Numbered from the stretch's first letter, positions 18,103-27,749 are shown. The stretch is DNA of 64,000 nucleotides from Mucilaginibacter myungsuensis (GCF_015222005.1 NZ_JADFFL010000006.1:1-64000), one strand, 5' to 3'. Notes: a model not told the origin generated them from the letters alone. A program made the numbers and translations.

Positions 18103-18663
18103 ATGAAAAAGATACTTTTTGCAGCCCTGCTAAGCATTGGTTGTATGATCGTTAAAAAAGCCGATGCCCAGGTGGGTTTGAACGTTAATATCAATATTGG
18201 TAGCCAGCCCGATTGGGGACCTGTGGGTTATGACAGGGCGGACTACTATTACATGCCCGATATTGATGCTTATTATGATGTCCCCGCGCATCGTTATGTG
18301 TATTATGAGAACAACGTTTGGGTGCGCCGAACCGTGTTACCTGCTCGCTATAGTAACTATAATGTTTATAATGGCTACAAAGTGGTAGTGAACAAACCCC
18401 GCCCGTGGACCAATGCGAATTATTACCGCACTACTTACGCTACATATAAAGGCCGCGGTGGCCAGCCGGTGATCCGCGATAGCCGCGATGTAAAATATAA
18501 AGATCATTGGAAGGGCGGCCCCGCCCGACCAAAAAAGATCAAAGTGAAACACGATAACGGCAACCATTGGGGCGAGGGTGGTGGCCCCGGCAAACATGGC
18601 GGCAAACCAGGCAAAGGCCCTAAGGGCGACCGGGGTAATGGTAAAGGTCATGGCAAGCATTAA
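18103..18663 (+). CDS. Small secreted protein, paralogue B with Gly/Lys-rich tail
   Basis: Tandem paralogue of the preceding gene, 186 residues. Signal peptide MKKILFAALLSIGCMIVKKADAQ, then the same core (NIGSQPDWGPVGYDRADYYYMPDIDAYY in pieces, IRDSRD, DHWKGG). The two diverge only after the core: this copy ends in a Gly, Lys and His-rich tail (about 145-186) instead of an Arg/Asp tail. The tail is strongly basic and may bind polyanions such as LPS, an inference. Function unknown. Confidence 0.82.
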   Translation: MKKILFAALLSIGCMIVKKADAQVGLNVNINIGSQPDWGPVGYDRADYYYMPDIDAYYDVPAHRYVYYENNVWVRRTVLPARYSNYNVYNGYKVVVNKPRPWTNANYYRTTYATYKGRGGQPVIRDSRDVKYKDHWKGGPARPKKIKVKHDNGNHWGEGGGPGKHGGKPGKGPKGDRGNGKGHGKH

Positions 18664-18703
18664 GTTTCCTTTAACGAGGAATCAGAGAACCCTGTTTTAA
18701 AGC

Positions 18704-18746
18704 ACAAAGCGGGATCAGCCGATAGATCTGGCTGGTCCCGCTTTGT
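18704..18746. terminator. Long hairpin after paralogue B
   Basis: ACAAAGCGGGATCAGCC (18704-18720) pairs with GGCTGGTCCCGCTTTGT (18730-18746) with a single T-G wobble. The T run is inside the stem rather than after it, so it is a likely but unorthodox terminator. Confidence 0.6.
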
Positions 18747-18802
18747 ATTTGTGCCGGTGCCATAACGGGCCCGAACCACATAAGGAATTGGGAATAGCCG
18801 TT

Positions 18803-18832
18803 TTTGCGTTTGGTGCTAATACTGTATTTTTG
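18803..18832 (+). promoter_or_regulatory. Promoter of lpxH, giving a leaderless or very short-leader mRNA
   Basis: TTTG (18803-18806), 18-bp spacer, TATTTTTG (18825-18832). The start codon ATG is at 18839, about where transcription should begin. Confidence 0.55.
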
Positions 18833-18838
18833 CCGACT

Positions 18839-19600
18839 ATGCCCGATCGCCATAAAATATACTTCGCATCCGATTTTCATTTGGGTACGCCCAGCTTTAT
18901 TGGCAGCCGCGAGCGGGAGTTGCGTGTGGTGCAATGGCTGGACACGATAAAAGCCGATGCTGCCGAAGTTTTTTTGGTAGGCGATGTGTTCGATTTTTGG
19001 TTCGAATATAAGACCGTGGTGCCCAAAGGCTATACCCGTTTCCTGGGTAAACTGGCCGAATTGGCCGATATGGGCATCAAGCTTTACTTTTTTAAAGGCA
19101 ACCACGATATGTGGATGTTCGATTACCTGGTGCAGGAACTGGGCGCAACTATCATCAGTGACGAAATGGTGATAGAACGCGGCGGAAAAAAAATTTACAT
19201 CCATCACGGCGATGGCCTTGGCCCGGGTGATACCAAATACAAATTCCTTAAAAAGATATTCCGTAGCAAACTTTGCCAATGGCTGTTCGCCCGCTTGCAC
19301 CCTAATTTAGGTATCGGGATAGCTACCGGTTGGTCGCAACATAGCAGGGCTGCCAACATGAAAGAGGAAATAGCCAAACCCGGCGAGCAGGAATGGTTGG
19401 TTAAATTTTGTAACGATACTATTCAAGCCGAATATTACGACTATTTGATCTTTGGCCACCGTCACATTCCTTTGGATATTGTGCTGAAGAACCAGCGTAG
19501 CCGATATGTAAACCTGGGCGAGTGGTTCAACTACAGCTACTCGTATGCGGTTTTTGATGGCGTGGAGCTGACCTTGCATTTTGATAAGAAGCCCCGCTAA
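18839..19600 (+). CDS. lpxH: UDP-2,3-diacylglucosamine diphosphatase (LpxH-type metallophosphoesterase)
   Basis: Cleaves UDP-2,3-diacylglucosamine to lipid X and UMP in lipid A synthesis at the cytoplasmic face of the inner membrane. All metal motifs are present: ASDFHLG (D12, H14), VGDVFDFW (D49), KGNHDMW, IHHGDGLG and FGHRHIP. The start at ATG 18839 puts the first metal motif 11 residues from the N-terminus, as in the family. An upstream in-frame extension overlaps a hairpin and promoter and is rejected. 253 residues is slightly longer than E. coli LpxH, as in other Bacteroidetes. Other calcineurin-like hydrolases are less likely. Confidence 0.88.
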   Translation: MPDRHKIYFASDFHLGTPSFIGSRERELRVVQWLDTIKADAAEVFLVGDVFDFWFEYKTVVPKGYTRFLGKLAELADMGIKLYFFKGNHDMWMFDYLVQELGATIISDEMVIERGGKKIYIHHGDGLGPGDTKYKFLKKIFRSKLCQWLFARLHPNLGIGIATGWSQHSRAANMKEEIAKPGEQEWLVKFCNDTIQAEYYDYLIFGHRHIPLDIVLKNQRSRYVNLGEWFNYSYSYAVFDGVELTLHFDKKPR

Positions 19601-19652
19601 AAACATGACACCCGGCAAACCCAACCTTATAACAGGTTGTTGTTTATTTGCT

Positions 19653-19660
19653 TACCTTTG
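19653..19660 (+). promoter_or_regulatory. -7 element upstream of prfA
   Basis: TACCTTTG matches TAnnTTTG; the -33 TTTG is not evident at the usual distance. It would give a leader of about 70 nt. Confidence 0.4.
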
Positions 19661-19737
19661 TACACTTTTTACCATAGCTGTGCGTAATAACAAGTGTTTC
19701 TCAACAGCATCTGTAAAATATCTTCTGAAATAATACC

Positions 19738-20811
19738 ATGTTAGATAAATTAGAACTGATACACCAACGCTGGAAAGATGTGGAAGGTGAACTAAGCAGC
19801 CCGGACGCGATGGCTGATATGAAGCGCTTTGCTAATCTTAACCGCGAATATAAGGACCTGGGCAAGATCGTTGACGAGTATTTGATCTACCGCAACATCA
19901 TGTCCAACATTGATACCAGCAAAGAGATACTGGCTACCGAAAAGGACCAGGAGTTTCGCGAGATGGCTCAGATAGAGCTGGACGAATTGCTGGGTCAGCA
20001 AGAGGTGAAAGAAGAGGAGATCCGCTTAATGCTGATCCCTAAAGACCCTGAGGATGCCAAAAACGCCATTGTGGAGATACGTGGCGGTACCGGTGGTGAC
20101 GAGGCTGCCCTTTTTGCCGGCGACCTTTACCGCATGTACATGCGCTATTGCGAAAAACGCGGCTGGCGTACCGAATTGGTTGATTATACCGAGGGTACCA
20201 GCGGTGGCTATAAAGAGATCGTGTTCAACGTGAATGCCGAAGATGCTTATGGCACCTTGAAATACGAATCGGGTGTACACCGTGTACAGCGTGTTCCGGA
20301 TACGGAGACCGCGGGCCGTGTGCATACATCAGCTGCTACGGTGGTTGTATTGCCTGAGGTTGATGAATTCGATATCGACCTGCATGTGAGCGACATCCGT
20401 AAGGATCTGTTCTGCGCATCGGGCCCGGGTGGCCAGTCGGTGAATACGACTTATTCTGCCGTACGTTTAACACACATCCCTACGGGTATCGTAGCCCAAT
20501 GTCAGGATCAGAAATCGCAGTTGAAAAACTACGATAAGGCCCTGCAAGTACTGCGTTCTCGGGTATACGAAATGGAACTGCAAAAACACCTGGAAGAGGT
20601 TTCTAAGAAACGTAAAACGATGGTATCTACCGGTGACCGTTCGGCTAAGGTGCGTACTTATAACTACCCACAAGGCCGTGTTACCGAGCACCGCATTGGT
20701 TTAACCATCTACAATTTACCCAACGTAATGAACGGCGACCTGCAAGAGATCATGGAATCCCTGCAATTTGCCGAGAACGCGGAAAGATTAAAGGAAGGAA
20801 CGGTAGCGTAA
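19738..20811 (+). CDS. prfA: Peptide chain release factor 1
   Basis: Recognises UAA and UAG stop codons and triggers peptide release. 357 residues, normal length. The peptidyl-tRNA hydrolysis motif GGQ is at 231-233 in [11 protein letters not shown]. The anticodon-like tripeptide is PDT at 187-189 ([10 protein letters not shown]), fitting the RF1 PxT pattern, not the SPF of RF2. The N-terminal coiled-coil domain (1-100) is complete. A terminator follows at 20835. Confidence 0.97.
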   Translation: MLDKLELIHQRWKDVEGELSSPDAMADMKRFANLNREYKDLGKIVDEYLIYRNIMSNIDTSKEILATEKDQEFREMAQIELDELLGQQEVKEEEIRLMLIPKDPEDAKNAIVEIRGGTGGDEAALFAGDLYRMYMRYCEKRGWRTELVDYTEGTSGGYKEIVFNVNAEDAYGTLKYESGVHRVQRVPDTETAGRVHTSAATVVVLPEVDEFDIDLHVSDIRKDLFCASGPGGQSVNTTYSAVRLTHIPTGIVAQCQDQKSQLKNYDKALQVLRSRVYEMELQKHLEEVSKKRKTMVSTGDRSAKVRTYNYPQGRVTEHRIGLTIYNLPNVMNGDLQEIMESLQFAENAERLKEGTVA

Positions 20812-20834
20812 GGCTATTCGTTTTTAAGATATAT

Positions 20835-20867
20835 GAGCGCTTCGGGTTATCCCGAGGCGCTTTTTTT
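20835..20867 (+). terminator. Terminator after prfA
   Basis: AGCGCTTCGGG pairs with CCCGAGGCGCT (one T-G pair) around TTAT, followed by seven T. Confidence 0.9.
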
Positions 20868-20960
20868 GTGGTTAAAGAACAGGCCTGGGGATGATTATTG
20901 ACAATAAAATAACACCAGATCCCATTTTCGGCGTTATAACTAATACCAACAACATCGAAT

Positions 20961-21344
20961 ATGAAAGCATTACACATCATATCAGCCGCGTTCACAGCTA
21001 TCCTGATGAGTGCCGGCTTGCGAAGCAAAGCACAGACCTTATCTCCCGCGCCCGGCGATACGCTCAATTTGGTCATCTTTAATAACGACACCAATTTTGA
21101 TGCTAAACGTACCCGGATCTTTTCGGACAAGAACACGGTCGATTCGTTGGCGACGATCTTAGCTGCCGACAGTAGCAAACACTACCGCATTGTTTACCGT
21201 AAGCAAGGCGTTAAAGGCCGGGTGGTATCGCACAAAGATTTTCGCAAACTGGATCGCTCGGGTATCTTCAGTATCATGGTCGCTTACAATAAAAAAGGCT
21301 TGCCCGAGGATGATGCACCTATCTACATCGTAACATCAAAGTAG
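20961..21344 (+). CDS. Hypothetical secreted protein
   Basis: No family recognised with confidence. The 127-residue protein has a signal peptide (MKALHIISAAFTAILMSAGL, about 1-25) and a small alpha/beta domain containing LNLVIFNNDTN and IFSIMVAYNKKG near its end. The order of strands is loosely thioredoxin-like (a DUF4174-type fold is possible), but no CxxC is present. It is a single gene convergent with the NHL-repeat lipoprotein; a strong bidirectional hairpin lies between them. Confidence 0.72.
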   Translation: MKALHIISAAFTAILMSAGLRSKAQTLSPAPGDTLNLVIFNNDTNFDAKRTRIFSDKNTVDSLATILAADSSKHYRIVYRKQGVKGRVVSHKDFRKLDRSGIFSIMVAYNKKGLPEDDAPIYIVTSK

Positions 21345-21368
21345 ATCGCAACAAAAAAATATCGCTTT

Positions 21369-21415
21369 AAACAAATAACGGCGCTAACTCAAAAAGTCAG
21401 CGCCGTTATTTGTTT
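21369..21415. terminator. Bidirectional terminator hairpin
   Basis: A 21-bp stem (21369-21389 with 21395-21415) has one mismatch and a 5-nt loop, with A and T runs inside the two arms. It separates two convergent genes. Confidence 0.85.
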
Positions 21416-21432
21416 ATATTAAGATGGTAAGC

Positions 21433-22824
21433 TTATTGCGTAATGCTTACCACCACTTTACGGATCACGTTGTTATTTTGGTCGGCTACGTAAACGTTGC
21501 CTGCCGCATCTGTAGTAATGCCTGTAGGCGCAGCAAATGAGGCTGCTGTGCCCCGGTCGTTAACAAAGCCTGTCTTGTTCAGTTCGCCGGCAATGCTGTA
21601 GATCGCTTTTTTAGCGGCCACCATCTCAAATATACGGCCCGATTCGTCGCTGATGAACAAGTTGCCAGTTTTATCAAATGCCAATCCAACTGGTAAGCTC
21701 AGCAATTCGGTACGGTTGCCTGGGTTACCGGCCACGGTGTAAACCACGCCGGCAGCAGTGATGTATCTTAAAGCATTATTGGTCTTATCTGCCACATATA
21801 CATTATTCTGCGCATCAATAGCTACGGCGGTAGGGTTATTAAAGCGGCAAGCCAAAGCTTCACCATCGTTAAAACCTCCGCTTGCCTGGCCTGCGTAGGT
21901 AGATACCACGCCTGTGGGAGTGATCTTGCGGATACGGTTATTACTACGATCGGCTACGAACATGTTGCCCGATCCATCAAAGGCCATACCGGCCGGGTTG
22001 TAAAACCTAACAGTGCTGCCGCTGCCATCGGCAAAGCCGGGTTTACCGTTGCCTGCAAAGGTGCTCACTACGCCTGCCGGGGTGATCTTGCGGATCACGT
22101 TATTACCCACATCAGACACGTAGATATTGCCTGTAGCATCGATAGCCAGATTTTGCGGACTGTAAAAACGGGCTGCAGTGCCTGTTCCCTCGGTATAACC
22201 CGGGGCAGTGCTGCCTGCAAAAATAGTGACCTGACCGCCCGTGCTGATCTTACGGATCTGGTTATTGAATGAGTCGGAAACGTAGAGGTTTCCTTGCGCA
22301 TCGGCTACCATGCCTTGCGGGGCGCTAAAGGTAGCGGTAGTTAAAGTACCATCAGCAGATCCGGCGGTGCCTGTACCCGCGTAGGTGGTCACATCGCCCA
22401 CTGCCGAGTAAGTTGATGTTGATGTTTTAAATTGCATCACATCGCTGTAATACGTACCTGTTTCGGTAGTGGCGTAATTACGGGCGTAGTAAGTTGTATT
22501 GGGTTGCAGGCCGGTAAGTACATCGTAAAAATGCAGCACGTTAGCCCGGGTTTGTATAGTGCGTGTATCGGCAATGGTAGGGGTTTGGTTAGATGTGCTA
22601 TAGCAAACACCGTAAGCCGATATACTACCGGTAACAAAGTTAACTACATAACCGGTGGTCTGTACCGAGTTTTGGGTCAGGCCGGTGACTACCGGACTAA
22701 TATATAGCGTAGCGGTAAGCGGTAGTTGAGTCCCGGGCGATGATTTGGTACAACCCGAAAGAAGAAATGTCGCCGAAGCTAACAGTATCAGAAAAAAACG
22801 TGAGTCTTGTAATAGTGATCTCAT
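21433..22824 (-). CDS. NHL-repeat beta-propeller lipoprotein
   Basis: Surface or periplasmic lipoprotein of 463 residues. The ATG at 22822-22824 gives MRSLLQDSRFF...TFLLSGC with a clear lipobox (an upstream TTG adds two residues). An Ig/Fn3-like domain (about 30-135, GVCYSTSNQTPT) is followed by five to six NHL units (about 140-463), each with GNLYVSDxxNNxIRKI and an AG-rich loop (VSTFAGNGKPGFADG). NHL propellers bind proteins, RNA or carbohydrates. A glycan or protein-binding role is possible; no enzyme motif is seen. Confidence 0.9.
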   Translation of the reverse strand: MRSLLQDSRFFLILLASATFLLSGCTKSSPGTQLPLTATLYISPVVTGLTQNSVQTTGYVVNFVTGSISAYGVCYSTSNQTPTIADTRTIQTRANVLHFYDVLTGLQPNTTYYARNYATTETGTYYSDVMQFKTSTSTYSAVGDVTTYAGTGTAGSADGTLTTATFSAPQGMVADAQGNLYVSDSFNNQIRKISTGGQVTIFAGSTAPGYTEGTGTAARFYSPQNLAIDATGNIYVSDVGNNVIRKITPAGVVSTFAGNGKPGFADGSGSTVRFYNPAGMAFDGSGNMFVADRSNNRIRKITPTGVVSTYAGQASGGFNDGEALACRFNNPTAVAIDAQNNVYVADKTNNALRYITAAGVVYTVAGNPGNRTELLSLPVGLAFDKTGNLFISDESGRIFEMVAAKKAIYSIAGELNKTGFVNDRGTAASFAAPTGITTDAAGNVYVADQNNNVIRKVVVSITQ

Positions 22825-22982
22825 TTGCAATTATATATAAAACCTTAAAATAACGGCTTTGGGGGCAAAGATAACCACACAGGCCGACATTTTAACACAA
22901 TTTAACAATAGGCTTTCAACGCCTGCCAAACCATTTTAACGCAAAAGTGGTTCTATGTGGTATAAAGGAGCCTTTTTAGATC

Positions 22983-23405
22983 ATGAGAACTTATTTAACC
23001 TGCTTTTTACTGCTCTTATCGCTCGGTACATTCGCACAAAAACTGCCGCACGGTACCGTGTATGGCCGTAAACCCAACACTGTGGGCCTGATACAGGCAG
23101 ATAAACTGGATAAATTTATGGGCAAACGCCCACGCGTCAGCATTACCATTGCGGGCCGGGTGTCCCTGGTCACCAAAACTAAAGGTGGCTGGTTTGATGT
23201 GGATGCAGGGAATGGCAACATTATTACCGCCCACTTTGCCAAGACCGGTATCAACATTCCGCGCGAGCTGAAGAACCGCTACGTGATCATAGAAGGTATA
23301 GCCCAAAAAAAGATGACCCCTTTAGCTAAGAAAGGCGAAAAGCCTGAAGGCAATTCTAAACAGACCTTGTTTTTTGAGGTGAGGGGTTTGATGGTGGATA
23401 AATAA
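22983..23405 (+). CDS. DUF4920-like secreted OB-fold protein
   Basis: Exported protein of 140 residues with signal peptide (MRTYLTCFLLLLSLGTFAQ). The body (about 45-115) follows the DUF4920 pattern: a beta-strand, GRVSLVTKTKGGWFDVD where the family usually has GCWM, and a C-terminal FFEVRGLMVDK strand. The family's cysteine is replaced by glycine here. Function unknown. The next gene starts 58 bp downstream with its own -7 element. Confidence 0.75.
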   Translation: MRTYLTCFLLLLSLGTFAQKLPHGTVYGRKPNTVGLIQADKLDKFMGKRPRVSITIAGRVSLVTKTKGGWFDVDAGNGNIITAHFAKTGINIPRELKNRYVIIEGIAQKKMTPLAKKGEKPEGNSKQTLFFEVRGLMVDK

Positions 23406-23416
23406 CCCCGGCTTTT

Positions 23417-23424
23417 TATATTTG
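23417..23424 (+). promoter_or_regulatory. -7 element upstream of the gene at 23464
   Basis: TATATTTG matches TAnnTTTG and sits 40 bp ahead of the start codon; the -33 box is unclear. Confidence 0.4.
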
Positions 23425-23463
23425 CGTATTGGGGGTGTTACAAGCGCCCGCTGCAAAACCATT

Positions 23464-24108
23464 ATGAGCAAATATCTTTTTGTTTTATTTTATCTTTTCA
23501 CCAGCATGGCGCAGGCGCAACAAGTAACCCAACAGAAGGTAGAACCTACCGGCGTTTACAAGACCATCGATACCAGGAAAGCTGCGGATATCATTAAAAA
23601 GCTGGCATCGAAAGACAGTAAAGAGGTCGCTGCTGCTAAAAAACTGGTACTGGCAGATCCTAATGCCCATATACCCCCCGTGCTTTACGCGCTGTCAAAC
23701 ACGCTTTATCTGGAAAAGAAATTTGACGATGCCGCCTTTTGGTTTTACGTGGCACAACTAAGGGCACGGTACGATGTTAACCGCTGTGCCGACCGCACCG
23801 CTACCTCGCTACAATATAACCAGGCTTACGGCGCACAGATCAATAAATACGCTACTAAAGATATCCCCAAACTACGCAAAACAGTAGCCCGGGTGATCCA
23901 ATTTGTAAAGACCAACAACGAGCAATACGACCAGCGCTGGATAAACCTGACCGGTATGGATGCCATGCAACAGTCCCTGGGCGATAAAGCCAAACCGGCC
24001 GAACTAAGCGTGCCAAAAAAGCAATGGCCTGCAATTAAAACCCGGACCATAAAAGAATATCTTGATGGCTTTAACCAGGCTACTGCCGATAAGATAAAGG
24101 GGAAGTAG
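23464..24108 (+). CDS. Hypothetical secreted helical protein
   Basis: Family without a name known to me. The start at 23464 gives MSKYLFVLFYLFTSMAQAQ, a good signal peptide, and a 214-residue product. The body is helical, with LVLADPNAHIPPVLYAL, YLEKKFDDAAFWFYVAQLRARYD and CADRTATSLQYNQAYG, resembling hypothetical proteins with Sel1/TPR-like helices in several phyla. A role as a helical scaffold is inference. It follows the DUF4920 gene in the same direction. Confidence 0.75.
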   Translation: MSKYLFVLFYLFTSMAQAQQVTQQKVEPTGVYKTIDTRKAADIIKKLASKDSKEVAAAKKLVLADPNAHIPPVLYALSNTLYLEKKFDDAAFWFYVAQLRARYDVNRCADRTATSLQYNQAYGAQINKYATKDIPKLRKTVARVIQFVKTNNEQYDQRWINLTGMDAMQQSLGDKAKPAELSVPKKQWPAIKTRTIKEYLDGFNQATADKIKGK

Positions 24109-24130
24109 ATAAGCTCGTTTATACTTGCCG

Positions 24131-24922
24131 TCAAAACCGCCGTAAAAGATCTGGCGATGTAGCGGGCATTTTTATTTTGTAACGGTACATACCCCCAAAG
24201 GCATCTTCTTCTTTTAAAAACTCGTGGTCTTTTTTGCTGATCCAAAAGGTTTGGGTGTAGGCCGATCCGTCGGGTGCTTTACCTTCGGTCTGTAACTTCC
24301 AGCAGTCGGTTTTTATATTATCCAGCAGGGATATAACCTCGCTGCCGACCACTTTATATAACACATATTTAGGTTCGCCCAGGCCGGCATCGTAAAAGTT
24401 GATAGCGAAGGTCTTTCCCGCGGCCAGTGGCAACTGCTCAAAGGTCTCGATGTCTAAATTCCAGTTGAGGACAGGCTTGGCAAGATCAAGCTTAAAATTT
24501 CGATGCGTGTTATTGGCCACAGTGTCGGCACCGGTGATATTCGTTTTTGTCCAATTGAATGCTTTTAATTTCCCTCCAATATTCTCGGCATGGTACACAG
24601 GCGAAAAATCTTTAGCGCTATTTATCGAATACACGGTGCGGTACCCCAACGTATCGCTGCCGTACCAGTGCTGGCTGGTGATAAAGACCGGTTGCGCATT
24701 GTGTGTACCCTTCCTCACCTCACGCACCCATAGCGACAAGCGCAACGCCTTTTTTTGTTTGGGTTGCTGAAAGTACACTATGTATTGTTTTAGCCCGGGT
24801 TTTAAATTGACAGTTTGCAGTTGCCGGCCTTTTTCAAAACCAATAGTGTCGACCTGGGCATAAGATGCCGTTCCCCATAAAACTGTAGCAAAAAAGAGTG
24901 CGGCGCGTAAGTGTTTGTGCAT
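24131..24922 (-). CDS. Secreted DUF3108-like protein
   Basis: Exported protein of 263 residues with signal peptide (1-22, ending SYAQ). The C-terminal half (about 130-263) looks like a DUF3108-type domain: DIETFEQLPLAAGKTFAINFYDAG, a strand-rich stretch, then QTFWISKKDHEFLKEE. The family name is tentative. It converges on the preceding gene with only 22 bp between stops, and a 249-bp gap without evident genes lies upstream before the DUF5686 gene. Confidence 0.7.
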   Translation of the reverse strand: MHKHLRAALFFATVLWGTASYAQVDTIGFEKGRQLQTVNLKPGLKQYIVYFQQPKQKKALRLSLWVREVRKGTHNAQPVFITSQHWYGSDTLGYRTVYSINSAKDFSPVYHAENIGGKLKAFNWTKTNITGADTVANNTHRNFKLDLAKPVLNWNLDIETFEQLPLAAGKTFAINFYDAGLGEPKYVLYKVVGSEVISLLDNIKTDCWKLQTEGKAPDGSAYTQTFWISKKDHEFLKEEDAFGGMYRYKIKMPATSPDLLRRF

Positions 24923-25171
24923 GGCGAGGTGTTTTGTTTATTAGATAGCCAATGTCCACCCATTGTTACGATCTGCTGTTAAGTTACTTAACCGTTGTTG
25001 GTCTGTTGGATAGCAAAGGGCTTGGCTCGATTTTGGCATCATCTAAAAAACAGCGTTGCCCTAACAGCTTTTAATGTATCAGAGATTTTACATAATGGGC
25101 ATTAATGATTATATTGTGGCCTTGTCTTGACAATTTTTAAGGCAAAGCCCCTATTTTATAACTATTACTAC

Positions 25172-27715
25172 ATGCAGGCTAAGGCTAAAGGCTTTTTATT
25201 CATCTTGGGGAAATTGTTCCCCCTTCTGTGCTTTGTCCTCACTTTTTGTCCGTGTGCCCGTGCGCAATCGGTAAAAACTTATACCGGCAAGATCACCGAT
25301 GCCGAGACCGGCGAACCTTTGCCTTACGTGACTATTTACGTTAAATTACCCAACAACACCACTAAAGGCACCACTACCGATTTTTCGGGCGTGTACCGCT
25401 TAGTTACCCCGCTGGCTACAGGCGATAGCATATATGCTACTTACGTCGGCTACATACTAACCAAAAAGCCACTGCCTGCAGGCCGCACCGGTACGGTCGA
25501 TTTTCAAATGAAGACCAATACTGAGTTGTTGAAAACGGTGACCATCACCCCCAAAAAATACATCAACCCCGCCTGGGCGATATTAGACGGTGTAGTGCAA
25601 CACAAGGACGAAAATAATCTGGATAAGCTAAAAAGTTACGAATATCAAAGCTATAACCGCCTTGGCCTGTCGCTGACCAACATTAGCGATAAGATGAAAC
25701 AGCGCAAGGTGATGAAACAGATCTTGCCGCTGATGGATAGCCTGCAAAAAATTGCCGGCGACGACGGTACCCCAAACTTACCGGTGTTTGTAAGCGAAAC
25801 GGTGACCGACTTTTATCATCAGCATAACCCAGATCTGAAAACCGAAAAGATACAGCGTACCCGCACCAGCGGTATAGGCATTGAGGATGAAACACTGGTA
25901 TCGCAGATAGTAGGAAGCGCCTTTCAGCAATATAATTTTTATAAAAACTATGTACGCCTTGCCGGTAAGGACTTTATATCGCCTATTACAGATAGCTGGA
26001 AAATGTTCTATAATTACGAATTGGTCGACTCGCAAGATAAGATCCATGGGGTTGAGCTTTACCGCATAGAATTTAAACCTAAGCGATCGCATGATCTGGC
26101 TTTTGTGGGCACCATGTGGATCACGCAGGACACTTATGCGCTTTACCGTCTGGATGTATCGGTAACGCCTGATGCCAACCTTGATTTTTTAGATAAAATA
26201 AAGATACAGCAAGAGATGGTGCAACCCGCAGGCTCTACCGCCTGGTTGCCAGAGAAGACGCGCATCATTGTTAATATCTCCAACATCGCTAAAAGTTGGT
26301 CGGGTTTTATCGGTAATTTTTATGTAGCCAACAAAAACTTTAAGATAAACCAGACCTATCCGCGCGAGTTGTTCAAAGAGCCGATGACGATGAACGACAG
26401 CATCTCGGTAAAGAATGAAGACTACTGGGTACAGAACCGCCCCGAGCCTTTGACCGCAACCGATAAGCGCGTGTATCAGATCATAGATACGGTGAAAAGC
26501 CTGCCTATTGTAAAGTCCTACACCGATATATTGGGTATGTTAATTAACGGGTACTACAGGGTTGGTAAATTTGGCTTTGGGCCTTACCTGTACACATTTA
26601 GTTATAACGATGTACAGGGCCCGGTGCTTAGGGCAGGCGGGCAAACCAACAAATACTTTAGCGACCGCTGGATACTGGGCGGCTATGTAAGCTACGGGTT
26701 TACCGACCAACGGTGGAATTATAATGGCTCGGTAGAATACATTACATCGCGCAAGCCATGGTCGCAGGTGGGGGTGTCGTATACGCATGACCTTAATCAA
26801 ACGGGTTATCAATTCGAGAATTTTAATAATGTCAATAACGTTTTCAGGGCATCGGCCCGTAATGGGCGGGTGATGCGCCGCGGGCCATTTATTCAAAGCG
26901 ACCTGAAATTTTACGGACAAACGGATATTTGGCCCAATTGGCGACTAAGGCTTACCGGCGACCATCGGACCTTTGAACCGCTTTACCCGTTCAACTACCA
27001 TAGTCCGATCAACGGAAAAGAATATACCACTTACCAGGTAGCCGAATTGCAAACAGAACTGCAATGGACCCCAGGGAAGCGCGTATTGCAGTCGGCCAAG
27101 ATCAACAAGCGCATAGCTTTGGGTAATGGCGAAGATAATCCTGTGGTTACTTTCCGTTACACCCGCGGGTTTAAGATCTTCGATGGTGATTTTGAGTATC
27201 ACAGGTTTGCTGCCAACATACGCCAAAAAGTACACATGGGCATTTGGGGCAAGGGCGAATACATGTTTACCGGGGTGTACCTGCCATCTATATTGCCAAA
27301 CCCGTTGTTAGAGAACCACCGTTTTAACTTTAACACTATGCGCTTTCTGGAATACTCCAGCGATCGCTACCTGGCCTTTAACTACCAGCAGCATATGGAA
27401 GGTTTGTTAACCAACAGTATCCCCTTGCTAAAAACGCTCAATCTACGTACCGTGGCCGACCTTAACGTGCTGTGGGGTAGTTTGCGCGAAGAGAACAATG
27501 CCGGCTTTAGGGGTGCATCTTCCGGTTTCCCCAACCGCCCTTCACGGAGTTTAAATGGTATACCGTATGTGGAATTGGGTTACGGGCTGGAAAACATCTT
27601 TAAGTTTTTTAGGGTCGACCTGTTATATCGAGTTACCCATCGGAACCACCCGGATGAGTTTGGCGATCAGCCGCGATCAATGGCCGTAAGGTTTGGTGTG
27701 CAGTTCAGGTTGTAG
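25172..27715 (+). CDS. DUF5686 outer-membrane protein with CarboxypepD_reg-like domain
   Basis: Large outer-membrane protein, 847 residues from the start at 25172 (MQAKAKGFLFILG), which gives a signal peptide ending ARAQ. A carboxypeptidase-D regulatory-like domain (about 35-120; GKITDAETGEPLPYVTIYVK) is followed by the DUF5686 region (about 125-847). That region ends in alternating beta-strands and the aromatic-terminated AVRFGVQFRL, a beta-barrel signal. Family members are widespread in Bacteroidetes and of unknown function, probably a surface barrel. It is a single gene, convergent with the ligase gene downstream. Confidence 0.9.
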   Translation: MQAKAKGFLFILGKLFPLLCFVLTFCPCARAQSVKTYTGKITDAETGEPLPYVTIYVKLPNNTTKGTTTDFSGVYRLVTPLATGDSIYATYVGYILTKKPLPAGRTGTVDFQMKTNTELLKTVTITPKKYINPAWAILDGVVQHKDENNLDKLKSYEYQSYNRLGLSLTNISDKMKQRKVMKQILPLMDSLQKIAGDDGTPNLPVFVSETVTDFYHQHNPDLKTEKIQRTRTSGIGIEDETLVSQIVGSAFQQYNFYKNYVRLAGKDFISPITDSWKMFYNYELVDSQDKIHGVELYRIEFKPKRSHDLAFVGTMWITQDTYALYRLDVSVTPDANLDFLDKIKIQQEMVQPAGSTAWLPEKTRIIVNISNIAKSWSGFIGNFYVANKNFKINQTYPRELFKEPMTMNDSISVKNEDYWVQNRPEPLTATDKRVYQIIDTVKSLPIVKSYTDILGMLINGYYRVGKFGFGPYLYTFSYNDVQGPVLRAGGQTNKYFSDRWILGGYVSYGFTDQRWNYNGSVEYITSRKPWSQVGVSYTHDLNQTGYQFENFNNVNNVFRASARNGRVMRRGPFIQSDLKFYGQTDIWPNWRLRLTGDHRTFEPLYPFNYHSPINGKEYTTYQVAELQTELQWTPGKRVLQSAKINKRIALGNGEDNPVVTFRYTRGFKIFDGDFEYHRFAANIRQKVHMGIWGKGEYMFTGVYLPSILPNPLLENHRFNFNTMRFLEYSSDRYLAFNYQQHMEGLLTNSIPLLKTLNLRTVADLNVLWGSLREENNAGFRGASSGFPNRPSRSLNGIPYVELGYGLENIFKFFRVDLLYRVTHRNHPDEFGDQPRSMAVRFGVQFRL

Positions 27716-27749
27716 TGCTGCTCCGCTGCGGCGTTTGCTGAAATTAAAA

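Noticed and set aside
18743..18838. N-terminal extension of LpxH by 32 residues
   Set aside because: It overlaps a hairpin and the promoter; the family begins near the first metal motif.
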